NCBI GenBank assembly: GCA_911728435.2
Contig: OU452211.1
Location: 5,456,001-5,520,000 of the forward strand
Source of the DNA: Apoderus coryli
Lineage: Eukaryota; Arthropoda; Insecta; Coleoptera; Attelabidae
DNA: 64,000 bases
Direction of reading: 5' to 3'
Made by a program: the position numbers and the translations under genes. This document shows, piece after piece, positions 11,870 through 25,000 of this stretch (within the stretch, counting starts at the first letter, position 1; the number at the start of each line of letters is the position of its first letter). A model generated the notes under the pieces. The model was not told the origin of the DNA. It did no database searches and worked only from the letters and a program-made list of their open reading frames with translations.

Positions 11870-12330
11870 ATCCTATGTTTTTACATACAAAAAGTCACAA
11901 TTTTCAATAAGATAAACAAGTTGCGCAGACCTTACTAAGCAGCGGAAAGCTTCTTTCATATGTCCTCCTGTCGTATAGCCCCAGGAAGCCACAGAGACAA
12001 CCCACATCTCCCCACTACAGTACCTTCCCGCCGACGAATTATCACAAAAATAATGAAAAGAAAACACACACCAGAAGGTAGGACAGAAAACGGATAACGG
12101 CATCACTAGTCGATTGTTCCAAAACAAAAACAGAAGCAGCACCCAGCGTCGCCGTCCCGTCTAATACGATTGAGCCACATCCTCAACTCTTCGCCAAATG
12201 CAACCCCCCGTCAACCACCCTTCCAAATAACCTCGCCATTCAAGGCAGCCCTTAAGGATCCAGGAGCACCTGCCGTCCAGAAGCCGGGACCAACCAAACA
12301 AACTAACTCAAAGGAAACATGACAACAAAC
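11870..12330. other. GC-richer block of unknown origin
   Basis: This block is clearly richer in G+C than its surroundings (for example 12100-12300). On the plus strand it gives short runs rich in Pro, Lys, Arg and Thr, such as KPGPTKQTNSKET near its end, reminiscent of retroelement gag 5' regions. No zinc knuckle or other motif confirms this. Confidence 0.3.
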
Positions 12331-14440
12331 ATACAAACTAGGTAAGTATAATAACTTTTTACGTTTTTAAAACGCTACATTGTTGTTTATCATTTTTTGT
12401 CAAATAACATACAAATTCAATGTATTAGATTTGTTTCATATTTTTGACACAATTTAGACAAGGATCTTGCTTGATTATCCTTCATTTTCCCATTGCCATC
12501 AAATATCTCCACTCAAAGTTTCTTTCCAATTGTTTCGGGAAAGTTTTCTAAAAGTACTTTGGAAACTTTCTGCTGTATCGATTTTATATAGATATATAAA
12601 TGTTCACAAAGTTTTGCCTATGTTGCAGCAAAATTTCGCCGTTCGTTTTATTATACATATTGTACCTAACAAATAACAGCCCTTTGAGTAGGTATTTTGA
12701 TTAAAAAAATTGTATTAAAACCGTTCCTAAGATTAGTTTACGTTTTCTTAAATAAAAGTTAAGTAATTTATCAAATTTAAAACGTGTAAGATATGAGAAT
12801 GTTTAATTCTATGCATTTTTTCGTCATTTTGGAAATTGTTAAGGAACTCAGGCTTATATTATGAAGATATTATCAGATGGCAGAGATTAGAGTGTGTATT
12901 TGATTATGTTTCGCAACTCGCTCTTGAGTTTCCTCCACTAAAAAGTGTAAAAATGGCAGAATCAGAAAAAAAAAAGAAAATATAATTGTATAAATTTTAT
13001 AATTATTGACAAATAGACAGCAATCACAATGAGTTTAATTTGAATTATCTTACAGAAACACAATTTTGACGTGAATCATTAGAACCACAGCATCAAATCT
13101 GCATCTGCAGAAGAAACCTGCAGGTAACCAAATATTGAAAGAGTTCAAGTGGATTTTTAAAAAGTGAAAGCGATCTGAGAACTAGCCAGCTAAGAATAAG
13201 GATTGCATACAGATTTACGCCTAAAACCATATGACCTTGAACAGAAGCTAAAAGCCACCAATTTTTGCAGTCAGACTTCTTTTTTAGAGTTTTTAGAAAA
13301 TAATGCTGGTAGCAAGAAAATTCGAGAGAAATACCCCATAGACATAGTCAAAAATTTACTGTTACTAGTGTGAAATATTTTGCTTTTAGTATGTAAAATT
13401 TCTGGGTATAAAGGTTAATATTTTTAATTTAGCCTTGAAGATGCTCAAATAATTGAACAAATTCATAAAAATTGATTCTTCAATTTAACTCAAATATATT
13501 TTATGTTAATTCTGAATAACAATTTTAATTATTATTTTAATTATTTTATATTTCAATTATTATTAGATATATTATTCTTGAGCCTTAAAATATCTATTTC
13601 GGACCTTCGTATTTATTCCTTGATATGGTGTTTATTGTTATTACGATTATGCACGAAACTATATCACAATTTAAAAATGTGTAAACGTGAAAGAAATAAT
13701 TAGATATGAGTCACTTGGTTACAGTTTTCACTGTCTGGCGAAATGGGAAAAAATAATTTGAATTCCAATAACACAATTACAATTACTAATTACTTTGACC
13801 CAAAATGTAATTAATTCCATTTACAAATCATTTTAAAATAAATTTTATTAATTATAATGAATAGTAATTAATTATATTTGCACCAACCTACTTCTGGTTC
13901 CCATAAATTTAGGTTCTTATGCTATTTATAAATAGTAATATTGCTTTTGTAAATTATTAAATACAGCCAAAATAATGATATTAAAAAACAATAAACAGCT
14001 TTATAACCCTTTATTTGGAGCAAAGATAAAATCAATATAAATGTAACTAACCTCTATACTGGAGAGCCAAAATAAATCAAAGTAATATTTAAAAAAATAT
14101 GTACAGCACAATACGGAATAGAACAAAAATAAAGGCAACCAAAACAATTTAACAAAAACAGCTGCAACAGTGTTATTATTCTCTCAATTCTCTGTTTGAG
14201 CTGTTAGCTGCTATACAGGGTGCAAATAGATCTTTTCGTGATGAAACCATAAGAACACATACATGAAATTTTCATCGAGGGTAAATATAAAAGACTAACT
14301 TTCTCAAAAAATGACAAACCACTACTCGAAGGTCTTCTTATACTGTAAGAGCAGTTGTAACCATATGGTCTGCTGCAATCACTTATCTGAAGTACAACCG
14401 CAATTTTCTTGAGAACTATGAAGGTAAATTCAATTCCATT
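12331..14440. other. stretch without recognised gene
   Basis: AT-rich DNA without supported genes. ORFs at 12467-12676, 13503-13703 and 14204-14443 have no recognisable motif or splice context. A TATACAGGGTG motif at 14213, recurrent in this window, may mark an element end. Confidence 0.5.
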
Positions 14441-14444
14441 CAAA

Positions 14445-15300
14445 ACTTTATTGTTCCCAAAACAACATACAGTTTTCTAATAACACAATACTATAATAAC
14501 AACACAACAAAAAGAAAAATAGCAAAAAGAACAACAGAAAAAAAAAAACAATCCAAGAATAATATGAGAACGAAAAGTAAAAAGAGAATAAAAACAAACA
14601 ACAGTTCATTCCTACTCGTTTATAATAAATGAACAAATTTGTTTGGCTAACCGCAGATTAATATGATTTAGAGCACTAACCCAGTCATCAAGGGATGATA
14701 CCGCGGTCTGTGCCGACCTAATTGGGGCGTAAATTGGGCATTCAAACAGGAAGTGAGATAATGAAGGTAACCTATTCCTGTAAAGCAGATAAAAAATACT
14801 TTCAAATGATCACTCGACCCTTACTGCTGTTAAAGAATTTAGGGATTGTGTCCACCCCTTTCACAGGGCTAAAGCGAACTAGGAGGACATCCAGAACCCA
14901 GGATTTCTGTTCATCACTATAGTTAGTTTTAACATTTCCCTTTCCTGGCGATTTTGATTTGCTTATTCTGGCAAGACATCCGGAAAGGAATTTGGCTGCG
15001 TTTTTATTAAACTCATACTGTGTACCTACGCCAAGACCCAGTAATATATTTGTCCCGCCTCAAAAGGTCTATATTTGTATAATTGGATGTGTGGTAGTGA
15101 ATATTACAGAAGGAGTTGAATTTCAGAACTCCATGCTATAGCTGGATGGCATTGGAACTCTATCAAGCACAAGTAAGGGATCACAATTTTTAAAATCATT
15201 ATTAATCCTATGTGCAACAAGATATCCCAATGCTGAGCTTTAAGATCCTTGACTTGCCAATTTAAATTGATTATTAAAAATTATCTAGCTGTGGATGTAA
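14445..15300 (-). mobile_element. decayed non-LTR retrotransposon 3' end with RNase H-type tail
   Basis: On the minus strand 14760-14640 reads LSHFLFECPIYAPIRSAQTA and then SSLDDWVSALNHINLRLA. This resembles the cysteine/histidine-containing tail after the RNase H domain in I/R1-type non-LTR elements (HxxxxCPxY). Upstream sequence to about 15300 is frameshifted. The A/T-rich stretch 14450-14600 would be the 3' untranslated region. The exact clade is uncertain. Confidence 0.5.
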
Positions 15301-17160
15301 TGGTTGTTACATCCACCCTGTAAGTCGAACTTTAAAACTTACTTTACGTCAACTTTACAACTTCACGAAAACATAACCTCACTCAATCAATCCACAATAA
15401 CCCAAACACTTATAGTCAAACACGCATGCGAGTCACTATAAAAGTTTTGAACTATATGGAAACTTAACCTGTTCCCAATAATTATTACCAAAACATAAAC
15501 ACGCACTATTCAAAACTGCAAACTAAACCCGATCCAAATCAATGAATAGACTTGGCCTATTAAACGGACTAATTTTTCCTGCAAATCAAAGTTGCAAAGA
15601 AGTTGTGGTGCTGAAAGAAAATGGACGCGTTTGGCCGATTAAAAAGTTTTTTGAGAGACACACGGGGCATGAGCCTAAACATGGTGTGGTGTGCAATAGA
15701 AAGTTGGGAAAGAAATAAAATCTGTGTATTATGCGCAGCGCGAGCAATCAAAATCAATAATACTTACTTCGAAGTTATGTTAGTAGTATGTATAATCAAA
15801 TAATATGTGTTTTTTTTATGTTTTTCATTCTTATTAAAACTCTGTGAGCGCGCTGATCTAACTAGGGATAGGATCTGAATAATAGCTAATTTTATAAGAT
15901 CTGAGAAAGGAGTTTTATCAAGAATATGGGGTCTCATATTTGTACGCAAACAAATCAAGTTTTTTTACACTTTAGTTGATGGAGTATAGAAGTTTATGAG
16001 AAGTTTGTAAAGATTACTTGTTGGATTTAAAATGAAAATGTATGTTGTTTTTCGTATTACTTATTATATACACAGTTAGTAGTAATTGGCTATTATGGAC
16101 GGTTTTATTTTGTCCACAAAAGGCAACAGTTGTTTTTCTTTTTTTTTTGTAAATAAAAATGTAAATTTTGTTCGCGATGTAATAAATAGTGTCAAAATTG
16201 ACGAATGAAAGTGATAACATTTTCATTTAGTTAATTTTACTTTTGTCCTATGTGAAACTAACATGAAACATTGCTTATTTTACTGAAATTGTTAATCGAG
16301 GTAAAAAAATAATTCATTTTACTTCGATTGATATTTTCAGGCCTCAGAAAAGCAACAGTTTTGACGTTAAATAACAGTAGTTATTTGATTTTGTGTTTTT
16401 AATAATAATTACGAACCTCATCCCAGGAACAATTCGAAGTATTGAGAAGTAGTGTTTTTATCTCTAAATTAAAAACAGCTAGTAAAAGATTAAACCTCAA
16501 TCAACCCATTGTTCTCAATTAAAATTAAAAATAAACATTAAATAGTAATAAAATTAATTTTCATTTATTTAATGTTACAAAATTAATGGTTGAATAACTT
16601 TCAAGATATTAAGTGACTATTTTACACTCCAATTCGTTTCTTTATATCTGCCCTCAGCATGAGAATACCGATATATTAATCAAATAATTAAATGTTAGAA
16701 GATGATAATGCTTAAATTCTGGTGATGATGCCGCTCTATATGATTTAAGATAAAATAGGCAAAAAAAAAACATGTTAGCTAGCAAGAACACTTATCGTTC
16801 CTAAAATTTACAATTGAAACTATTCAGAAACATGACCAAATTGAAATAGTAGGTGCTACTTAGCTCTGTTAATAGTAGATGGTCAATTAAAGCAAAGATT
16901 AATGTACATTAATCATTGGTTAAAGTATAACGACAGAAAAAAAAACAACACATCTTTCAAATTATGTTTAGTCACATTGGTACAATATAATTTATATCAC
17001 TGCTACGACTTTTCGCATAATATTATTTTGAAAAGGACTGACATGGTAGCATTGGCGGCGTGATATTAAAGAAAGCTCCTGTAGTCTTAACACCTAACTT
17101 TCGATTGTATTCTTACACATACCTACTTCTGAAAATCTTGACGGCTTTTTCGCCGCATAC
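15301..17160. other. stretch without recognised gene
   Basis: No exon, RNA gene or transposon protein can be supported. Short ORFs at 15569-15803 on both strands and 16014-16226 lack motifs. Confidence 0.5.
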
Positions 17161-17164
17161 CTAT

Positions 17165-17400
17165 ATATAAGGTCATTCGAAAAGGCCATAAGATGACATA
17201 TACTACATACATATTTAGTCCTAACCTTGATTCGTGAGTTATAGCATTTTGTGTGAAGGAACTTTTTTTATTGAAAAAAAAAATGGAAAAAAGTGATTTT
17301 GACGATCCGAATATCCAAACCGAGCAAATTGAATCATTGAATTTGAGCATCGAATGTGTAAAATCAAACATTTATTTGTGAAAATATGAGGCATATTTCT
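17165..17400 (+). mobile_element. mariner-like 5' end relic
   Basis: The stretch GGTCATTCGAAAAGGCCATA...GATGACAT, then CTTGATTCGTGAGTTATAG, parallels the mariner-type end at 7915-8045. A short ATG-led segment follows at 17281 with no intact transposase. It is a truncated copy. Confidence 0.5.
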
Positions 17401-17723
17401 TCGATGAAGATTAGTACTGTTTTAGCTCACAACTGAATATTTATTTATCTTTAAGCCATTTCTAAATCTAAACCCTAATTAATCAACTTTTGTGCCGCCC
17501 CTGATCATTTTATTTAGACCACTGCGCAAGCGCGTTTAATGCTTGATGAATAAATACTTTTTGTTATGAATTTTTATTACTCATTTTATAGTTCAACTTG
17601 TTCCTTGTCGTTCGTGGCAAAATACTCAATAGAAGAGAAACCGACTACTCATAGCATTTTTATTACGTTTATTATACACAGTAGTTCTTAGTTATTAAGT
17701 TCAAGGTTTAGGATATTACAATC

Positions 17724-20700
17724 ATGGTTAAAAATGTGAGTATACCTACTTCCTACTATGATCATTAGGTATAGTTTTGCCAATTTATCACACCTAAGTA
17801 GTTCCTAACTAGGGAACACCTATTTTATTTTCTGGTTATCCGAGATTACATCTTGGTATGCTTATAAATATGCAAAATTTATGGAAATGCTATCAATCAA
17901 ATATCTCAAACCAACTAGTATAAATTATTTTTGTATGTTACCTATTCAAAAAGTGTTGTAAATCATTAATATTAATTTTATTAACATTTCATTATTCTCT
18001 GTTAAAATATTTGTTTTATTTTCTGAAACAAAGAGTTAGGTATTCAATTTTAGTTAGGAATACTATTTAGGGTAGATAACAAAATGAATATAATTTAAAG
18101 TAATAAACCTGTTGATTGACGGCGATAGTACTCTTTCAATCAACGGTTACAAATTGCTTTATAACATTATAAATAATCAACATTAAATAGTTAGTTTATA
18201 CCAAACTAATATATAATAATGCCAGCACAAGGAAATGTTGTTCATTGTGGTTTTATTTCCCAGTAAAGAATGTAGAAATATTTTAAAATTGGATGTAGAT
18301 TTACTGGCATGATCGTAATAGTTAACTTTGCAATCTGTTTTAGATCATATCATTTCTAAATAAATTAAAAAGTAAAGGTATTAAACGTCTGATATCAAAA
18401 TGAAACTAATAGTTTTCCAGCTTTTAACAGTTGTTTCTGGTAAATCCTAGGTTTAGCACGCTTATTATAGTTTTACCATTTTTTGGTCATTGACAGAATT
18501 TAATAATTAATATACTAATAACAATAATCAACTACATTTCTAATTTATCTAATTGGAACTGTATATATAATTAGAAACTCTACTCTAATTAATTGTTGAT
18601 ACATTGTTTAACATCACATTTGGTATATTATAGTACAAGGCCGGATTTGTTTTGGTTGCTGTTTCATATAAAATTTAAATTTTATTTTTCCCAAAATCAA
18701 TTACCTATTTATTGTTTCTCAATTAAATCATCATTCATTTATGCCTAACTAACAGTTAATCCGCCCTTGGTATTTGGTATATTATAATAGTTATTGATCA
18801 GATATTACAATTACAAATCTTTATAAATAATGCAAAACTGGAAAAGTATGCTATGTCCCTGATCGATATCCAGGTGATAATGTATATAAAGCACAGTTAA
18901 CAAATTATTTGAAGTTTAATTGAGTAATTTTTTAGCCAACAGTGTTGCCTTACGAGGATTTCAACGATGAGGCTGATGCAGAGGCACTTAAGGAAGCTTT
19001 CAAAGGCTTTGGAACTGATGAGGATACTGTAATTGATATAATAACACAAAGAACAAATGCCCAAAGACAAAAAATTGCCATCAGATTCAAAACAATGTAT
19101 GGAAAGGTTAGTTTGAGGACTATTAGGACATAAATAAATATTGTTGTTAATATCATAAATTAATTTTTCGTATATATGATATATGACATGGTAATTATCA
19201 GGCTTATCTTAATCCTGAATATATACTACTTGTTTAAGAAGGTATCTACCGACTTAACGTAGTTCTATTAATAATAATTAGTAATAATGTTTTTGTTTAT
19301 TCATTAACTAACATTAAAAGGACGTTATCTTAAAAACTTGGGAAGAAGTTATCTGATCACATATTTCTGGAAGGAGACTTCTCTCCAGGGCCTCTCCTTT
19401 CGTTTCAGAAAGCCTGGGACTATGTCCTGAAGGTCTATCTATCATCTTTCACGTCTCGTCTGTTGCTATATGTGTCTGCTAATACATCTTCTTCTTCTGA
19501 CGTTTCCTGCGCGTGGATTGACGTTGTCTTCACCATGTAGAGTGTAGGGTCATAGTTGGCATCTTGGTCTCTTGAACCTCTTGCTTGTTCCTCGGGGTCG
19601 TAGTCCACTGCTGCCCGTAGTGGATTCTGATATCGCTCTGCCTTTTCAAAGACCGAGGTTGCTCCCTGTGCGAGATGTCCCGTCAAGGAGTTGAGACCTA
19701 AATCCGGTCGTCCGGCAGCCGTGATGAGGAGTAGCTTGCCTTTCAGTGGAAGTCTGCTTTTCCTGTTGATAACTTTTTCTATTTTTTACAGGATCTCATT
19801 AAAGAGTTGAAAAGCGAATTACGCGGCAACTTCGAAGATGTTATACTGGCTCTTATGACAGATCCAATAGAATACCAAGCAAAGCAACTGCATAAAGCTA
19901 TTAGTGGTTTAGGCACTGATGAGAGCACAATTGTTGAGATATTGGGAATCCATGATAATGAAGATATTATTAATATAGCGAACGCCTATGAAGGACGTAA
20001 GTAACTCTTTTCTTACTATTTCAAAGTTTATAAATAATTTGGTTAAAAACTTCTTAAACTTATTTCATTTTTAGTATACCAAACATCATTAGAAGCTGAT
20101 ATAAAAGGTGACACTTCCGGAACTTTGAAAAAGCTCCTAGTTTCATTATCTACAGTAAGTAAATTGACGCCACCACAATTCATGAACTAAGTTTCATTGA
20201 AATGTTTGTGTTAAAACAGCCTTTGATAACTATTATTGATCCCTACCATCAATTTTGTAGGGTCATAGAGATGAATCGAATACAGTGGATCAAGAAGCTG
20301 CTTACAAAGATGCCCAAAATCTGCTGCAAGCTGGCGAATTACTCTTTGCTGGTACAGATGAGTCTGTTTTTAATCAAGTATTGTGCCAAAGAAATCGGCC
20401 GCAATTGAGGCAAGTTTTTCACGAATATGAGAATATTACAGGACATACGATCCTAAAAGCGATAGAAAATGAGTTTTCAGGTAATTTATTAAATGGAATA
20501 GAACGTTGTTTAATTAGAATATCCAATTCTTGAGTATTTTTATTCCAGGGACTATTAAGGATTCCATGCTTCAACTGATCAATTGTATCTCAGATCGCAC
20601 CGATTATTTAGCAACTAGGCTACATGAAAGTATGGCTGGGATCGGTACAGATGATCGTACACTGATTAGAATTGTTGTTGGACGATCCGAAATCGATTTA

Positions 20701-20877
20701 GGCGATATTAAAGATGTGTATGAAAGCAAATATGAGAAAAGTTTGGCAGAAGCAATTGAAGTAGGTGTAAGTTATTACAGTTAATAAGATTCACATTTAT
20801 AATTGAATGTGTACATTTTGTTTTAGGGTGAGACTTCTGGTGATTACAGAAAAGCGTTGTTGCGTATTGTGAAATAA
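17724..20877 (+). CDS. AnxB9: annexin (B9-like), calcium-dependent phospholipid-binding protein
   Basis: Seven exons join in frame to 316 codons: 17724-17735, 18936-19106, 19792-19996, 20075-20154, 20261-20480, 20549-20760 and 20827-20877 (TAA). Four annexin repeats are visible. Type II calcium motifs are GFGTD (about residue 28), GLGTD (100), AGTD (186) and GIGTD (260). Repeat 3 lacks the first Gly of GxGTD, as often seen in this repeat. The IRIVVGRSEIDLGDIK segment of repeat 4 is the classic annexin signature. Annexins bind acidic membranes when calcium rises and act in membrane traffic. Length is normal for the family (about 320). The short first exon (MVKN) is inferred from its donor and phase; an alternative upstream exon is possible. 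The paralogue assignment (B9 rather than B10/B11) is by remembered similarity. Confidence 0.95.
19320..19770 (-). other. GC-richer coding-like block in annexin intron 2
   Basis: Unlike the AT-rich intron around it, this block is balanced in base composition. It keeps a minus-strand frame open from about 19760 to 19435, containing SLTGHLAQGATSVFEKAERY and a charged ETSEEEDVLADTYSNRR tail. I recognise no domain and see no splice sites facing it. It may be a fragment of a retroelement polyprotein or a captured gene piece. Confidence 0.35.
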
Positions 20878-20899
20878 ACTTACTTAAAGTATTATTGTT

Positions 20900-22015
20900 A
20901 CCTAATGTGCTGAAATTTATGATAGATAAAATAATATTGCCTATATTTGTATGGTTATTGAATTAATATCCAAGTGTGGAGTTATTTTAATATATTTACT
21001 TTTCTTAAACTCCTGTTGTTTTTTTTTTGCACAAAACAAAAAATAATATAACAAGGTAGGGCCCTCCATTGCGAAGAAACTTCTATTCTAGCTCTTACTA
21101 GAATTGCAGATTTTAAACGAGTGTAATGTGACTTTTCCACATGCCTCAGTGGGGATTCTTGGGTGCATGGCGATGATCTCTGCCTGGACTTTTGTGGGAC
21201 ACTTGCCAATGAATTCAGAGAGTCTGCCAGTTTTCGCTTCTAATCTTTTATGAGTTGTTAGTACACCATACCGATGCGTTATCAACGGGAATCTGCTTGC
21301 CATTTTTCCTTGTTTAGTGGTCTTTCATAAAATTTTCGAAGCATCCATCGCGTTTTTTTAGGTTTTTCATAATATTCACCAAATTTTATAAACTAAAAAC
21401 AATATAAATGTATCTAAAGAATATCTATTTGGTAGGTTAGATTGTTATTCTTTTTGTCTTCTTCTTTTATACTTATAGAGTAGTTGTAGTTAAAGTAGCG
21501 TAGTTCCAGTAAACTGGTATTCGTACAATACTCGAGACACTGAACCACAGATCTAGACTGTGCACTGAACCATTGTCTTTTATAATGACTGAACTACGTT
21601 TAAGGGTGAATTCATCGTAATGGTTTACTTAACATGATTTTGCTCGAATTTTAACCGAATTCGATAGTAGTCCGATCACATAATTGGAATTCGTGCCAGC
21701 GGCAACTCTATCCCTAACCTAACCTATTATAATTATCCTGATTTGACTAATTTTTAATTTGCAATCAAATAATTATTATTTCTTTGTTTGCGACAGTATA
21801 TTATCAAAATAAAAGTATTTTTACTCGATGCTTACGTTTAATGTTTACTTATAAATTAAAACGAGTTGTTATATGTATTTATTTTCTTAAAACCCAATTT
21901 TAGACATGATAAGATAATACAATAAACTACATATTATTAAATTTGTATTCTATTAAGTAATTTGCATTTGCACATACTTACTTTACATTTAAAAATCTAC
22001 AATATATCTGAAAAG
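20900..22015. other. annexin-APEH intergenic region
   Basis: Contains the annexin 3' untranslated region and about 1 kb upstream of APEH. Minus-strand ORFs at 20982-21303 have no recognisable family. No clear TATA box could be assigned for APEH. Confidence 0.5.
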
Positions 22016-25000
22016 ATGTCTACAAAGGTAGGTGTTACCCAATACTAAGTAGTAGATTTACAACTAATTTTGGCATTAATTTCTTGCAGCTTGATAAAAT
22101 AATAAAAACTTACAAGTCTCTAACTCAAATACCCAGTTTAACAAAAGGGGAAATATATACAACGTCTATAGTAAATACGATTTGGTCCCAAAGGAATGTG
22201 GAAAAAGGCAAATCAACAAAGTTTATGAAAAGCACTATATTAGGTGAAAATTTTAAATCATTGGGTGAAACTCATCCACTCGATATTTCCAATGAGTAAG
22301 TACTTCGTAGGTATTTACTGTAAAAGAGTTTTTTATGGATAAAATAATTTATAGGTTACTCTCTTCGCATTCAATTTCAAAAAAGTATCGTGCAGTACTT
22401 CGGGAACTCAATGGTAGTCAGTATCTAGAAGTATGGCAGCACCACAATCTTGTAAGAACTGTGGATTTGAATGCATTAGATGTACATGGCTCTGTATACT
22501 CAGATAGTTAGTACATATTTGGAAAAATTGTACTAAGTAATTAACATAATCACTTTTTAGTTGAATTTTCATCGTTTGAATGGTCTCCTGATGAGAAAAA
22601 GCTTCTATATGTAGCTGAAAAGAAGTCGCCCAAGACTGAGCCATTTTACAAACGTAAACCACAAACTGATGACGATAATAATAAAGGAGATACCAAAAAA
22701 CCTGCCAAAGTAAGAATAATTTCCTGAAATATTCAGGATTCATAAAAGATAATTTTAGGGTGAGGAATGCCTTTTTGAAGAGGACTGGGGTGAGCAATTG
22801 GTTGGGAAAAAGAAATCTGTAATTGCACAGTACGATGTCGAAAATGATAATGTCGAAATCTTAGATGGTGTTCCTGATAATTTATGTCCAGCACAACCAA
22901 AATATTCACCAGATGGAACTTATATTGTTGGTGTTGCATATGAAACTGAACCTAGAAAATTGGGATTAATTTATTGCACCAATCGTGTAAATATTATATT
23001 TTCGTTGGATTTCGATTCAAATTACCGTAAGTAGAGATTTATTATTAAAATATCATTTTCAGGGTTATTGGTTTATTTCAGAACAACTTAATTTGAAGGA
23101 TCAAGCGGCAAAGTCTCCAATATTTAGTCCAGATGGTAAGACTTTAATATGGCTTCAGCGAAAGGCTTTAGGAGCACACCATACTTGTATGGCTCTAATG
23201 AAAACGAATTTACCTCTCTCGGATAATGTAGGTACCATCTAGCATAAATTTTACACTAAATTTAACTTCGATTGTTCAGTCAGTTCCTCAGATTGTGGTA
23301 GATACTGTTGCCAATAAACTTCAACTGAAAAACGGCTCATATTTCTACGGTTTCTACAATACTGGATTCGTTAGTAGACCTTGGGCAAGTGAGAATAGAA
23401 TACTAATTAACACTCTTCAAAAATACACCATTAATTCTTATGTTGTAAATATTGGTAAGTAGGTACAGTGGATATTAAATAATTACATAAAGTAACAAGA
23501 CTCAGTTATGTTGGAAATATTAAATAGTTAAACGTCCTACATTGTTTGTATTTATGAGAATACTATTTCAGAAAATGGAGATATTACCGAACTTCAGTAT
23601 TCAGATGGCAGTCAAAGTGTTTTGGATGTTTTTGAAGATGTAGTTTTAGCCGTCCAACGAAATTATGCGAGATTAGATAATGTCGTGATTGGCAAATTAT
23701 TAGACGATTCTTCAATTATTTGGACAAATTTATCTGATTCAAATCAAAATACAGTATATGAGTTGGAAAGTTCTACATATGAATATCTTGATTTATCTGT
23801 AACTGATGATGCAGTTAGTAAGTCATTATCAGCTTCAAAGCAGTCAGTAAATAATACGTGTTAAATATGTTTTAGCTGATTTTAATGCTATCTACTTAGG
23901 ACCAAAATCTGGTAAAGACAAGAAGACATCTTTGATACTCTGGCCTCACGGTGGCCCACACTCCTCATTTGCTAACTATTTTATGCTCGAAGCCGCAATG
24001 TTCTTATCACTAGGTTCGCATTATGTGACAATTTGCATCAATCTGTAATACATTGAAATTGGTAATTTTTAGATTACGCCATCCTGTTAGTAAATTACCG
24101 CGGCTCGACTGGTTCTGGTAAAGACAGTATTGAGTTTTTACTAGGAAGAATTGGCGATACAGATGTAAAAGACTGTATAACAGCTCTTGATGTAGCTTTA
24201 GCTAAATATTCTTGGTTAAATCCTGAAGCTGTAGCTTTATGTGGTGGATCCCACGGGGGCTTTCTCGTAACGCATTTGAGCGGCCAATATCCGGATAGAT
24301 TTAAGGCAGTAGTAGCTAGAAATCCAGTGATAGATTTGCCATCGATGAGTACCATTTCTGATATCCCGGATTGGTGAGTGGCTGTTTTATAAATTTTAAT
24401 TGTTTTAATGATTTTATTAACAGGACGTATGTTGAAGCTGGTAGTACATACACACAGAAAGGCGAAATAGACAATTCAATGCTTATGAAGATGAGAAATT
24501 TGTCACCAATCGTTCATGCGCATAAAGTGAAGGCACCTACAATGTTGCAAATAGGTTCTAAAGATTTAAGAGTACCTCCCAGCCAAGGCACCGAGTACTT
24601 TTTCAGGTTGAAGGCAAACGGGACAACAACGAAGTATGTACCAGTTTTTCTATATTGATTAAATTTATTTATTGTTAGACTGTTTCATAGGGTAGAGGAC
24701 AAAGAAAAACACCAGAACTATTCAAAAATGCGACGTTTCGCAGCTATATTGCTGCTTCCTCAGGCACTACAATGAAAATACAAAATTACACAATCTTACA
24801 ACTAAGTACAGCAAAATAAAATTACTATGTTCAAATTACGACACAAAATGAATCCATAAAAATGTAAAAAATGTAAAAAACATCAATAACTAAAATTACC
24901 TTAGGCGTAGTCAGGTACAAAAAACAAAAAACAAACAATAATATTGATCTTCAATGAAACTTATCGATACGTACATACTGTGAGAATATTTCATGATCCT

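Noticed and set aside
14448..14636. Phe/Leu/Tyr-rich 62-codon ORF resembling a membrane protein
   Set aside because: Low-complexity translation of an A/T-rich 3' untranslated region of a decayed non-LTR element.
22408..22939. Overlapping minus-strand ORFs of 129 and 68 codons
   Set aside because: They are antisense shadows of APEH exons and introns, whose sense reading is strongly supported.
24095..24355. 86-codon minus-strand ORF
   Set aside because: Antisense of the APEH catalytic exon 10 (GGSHGG).
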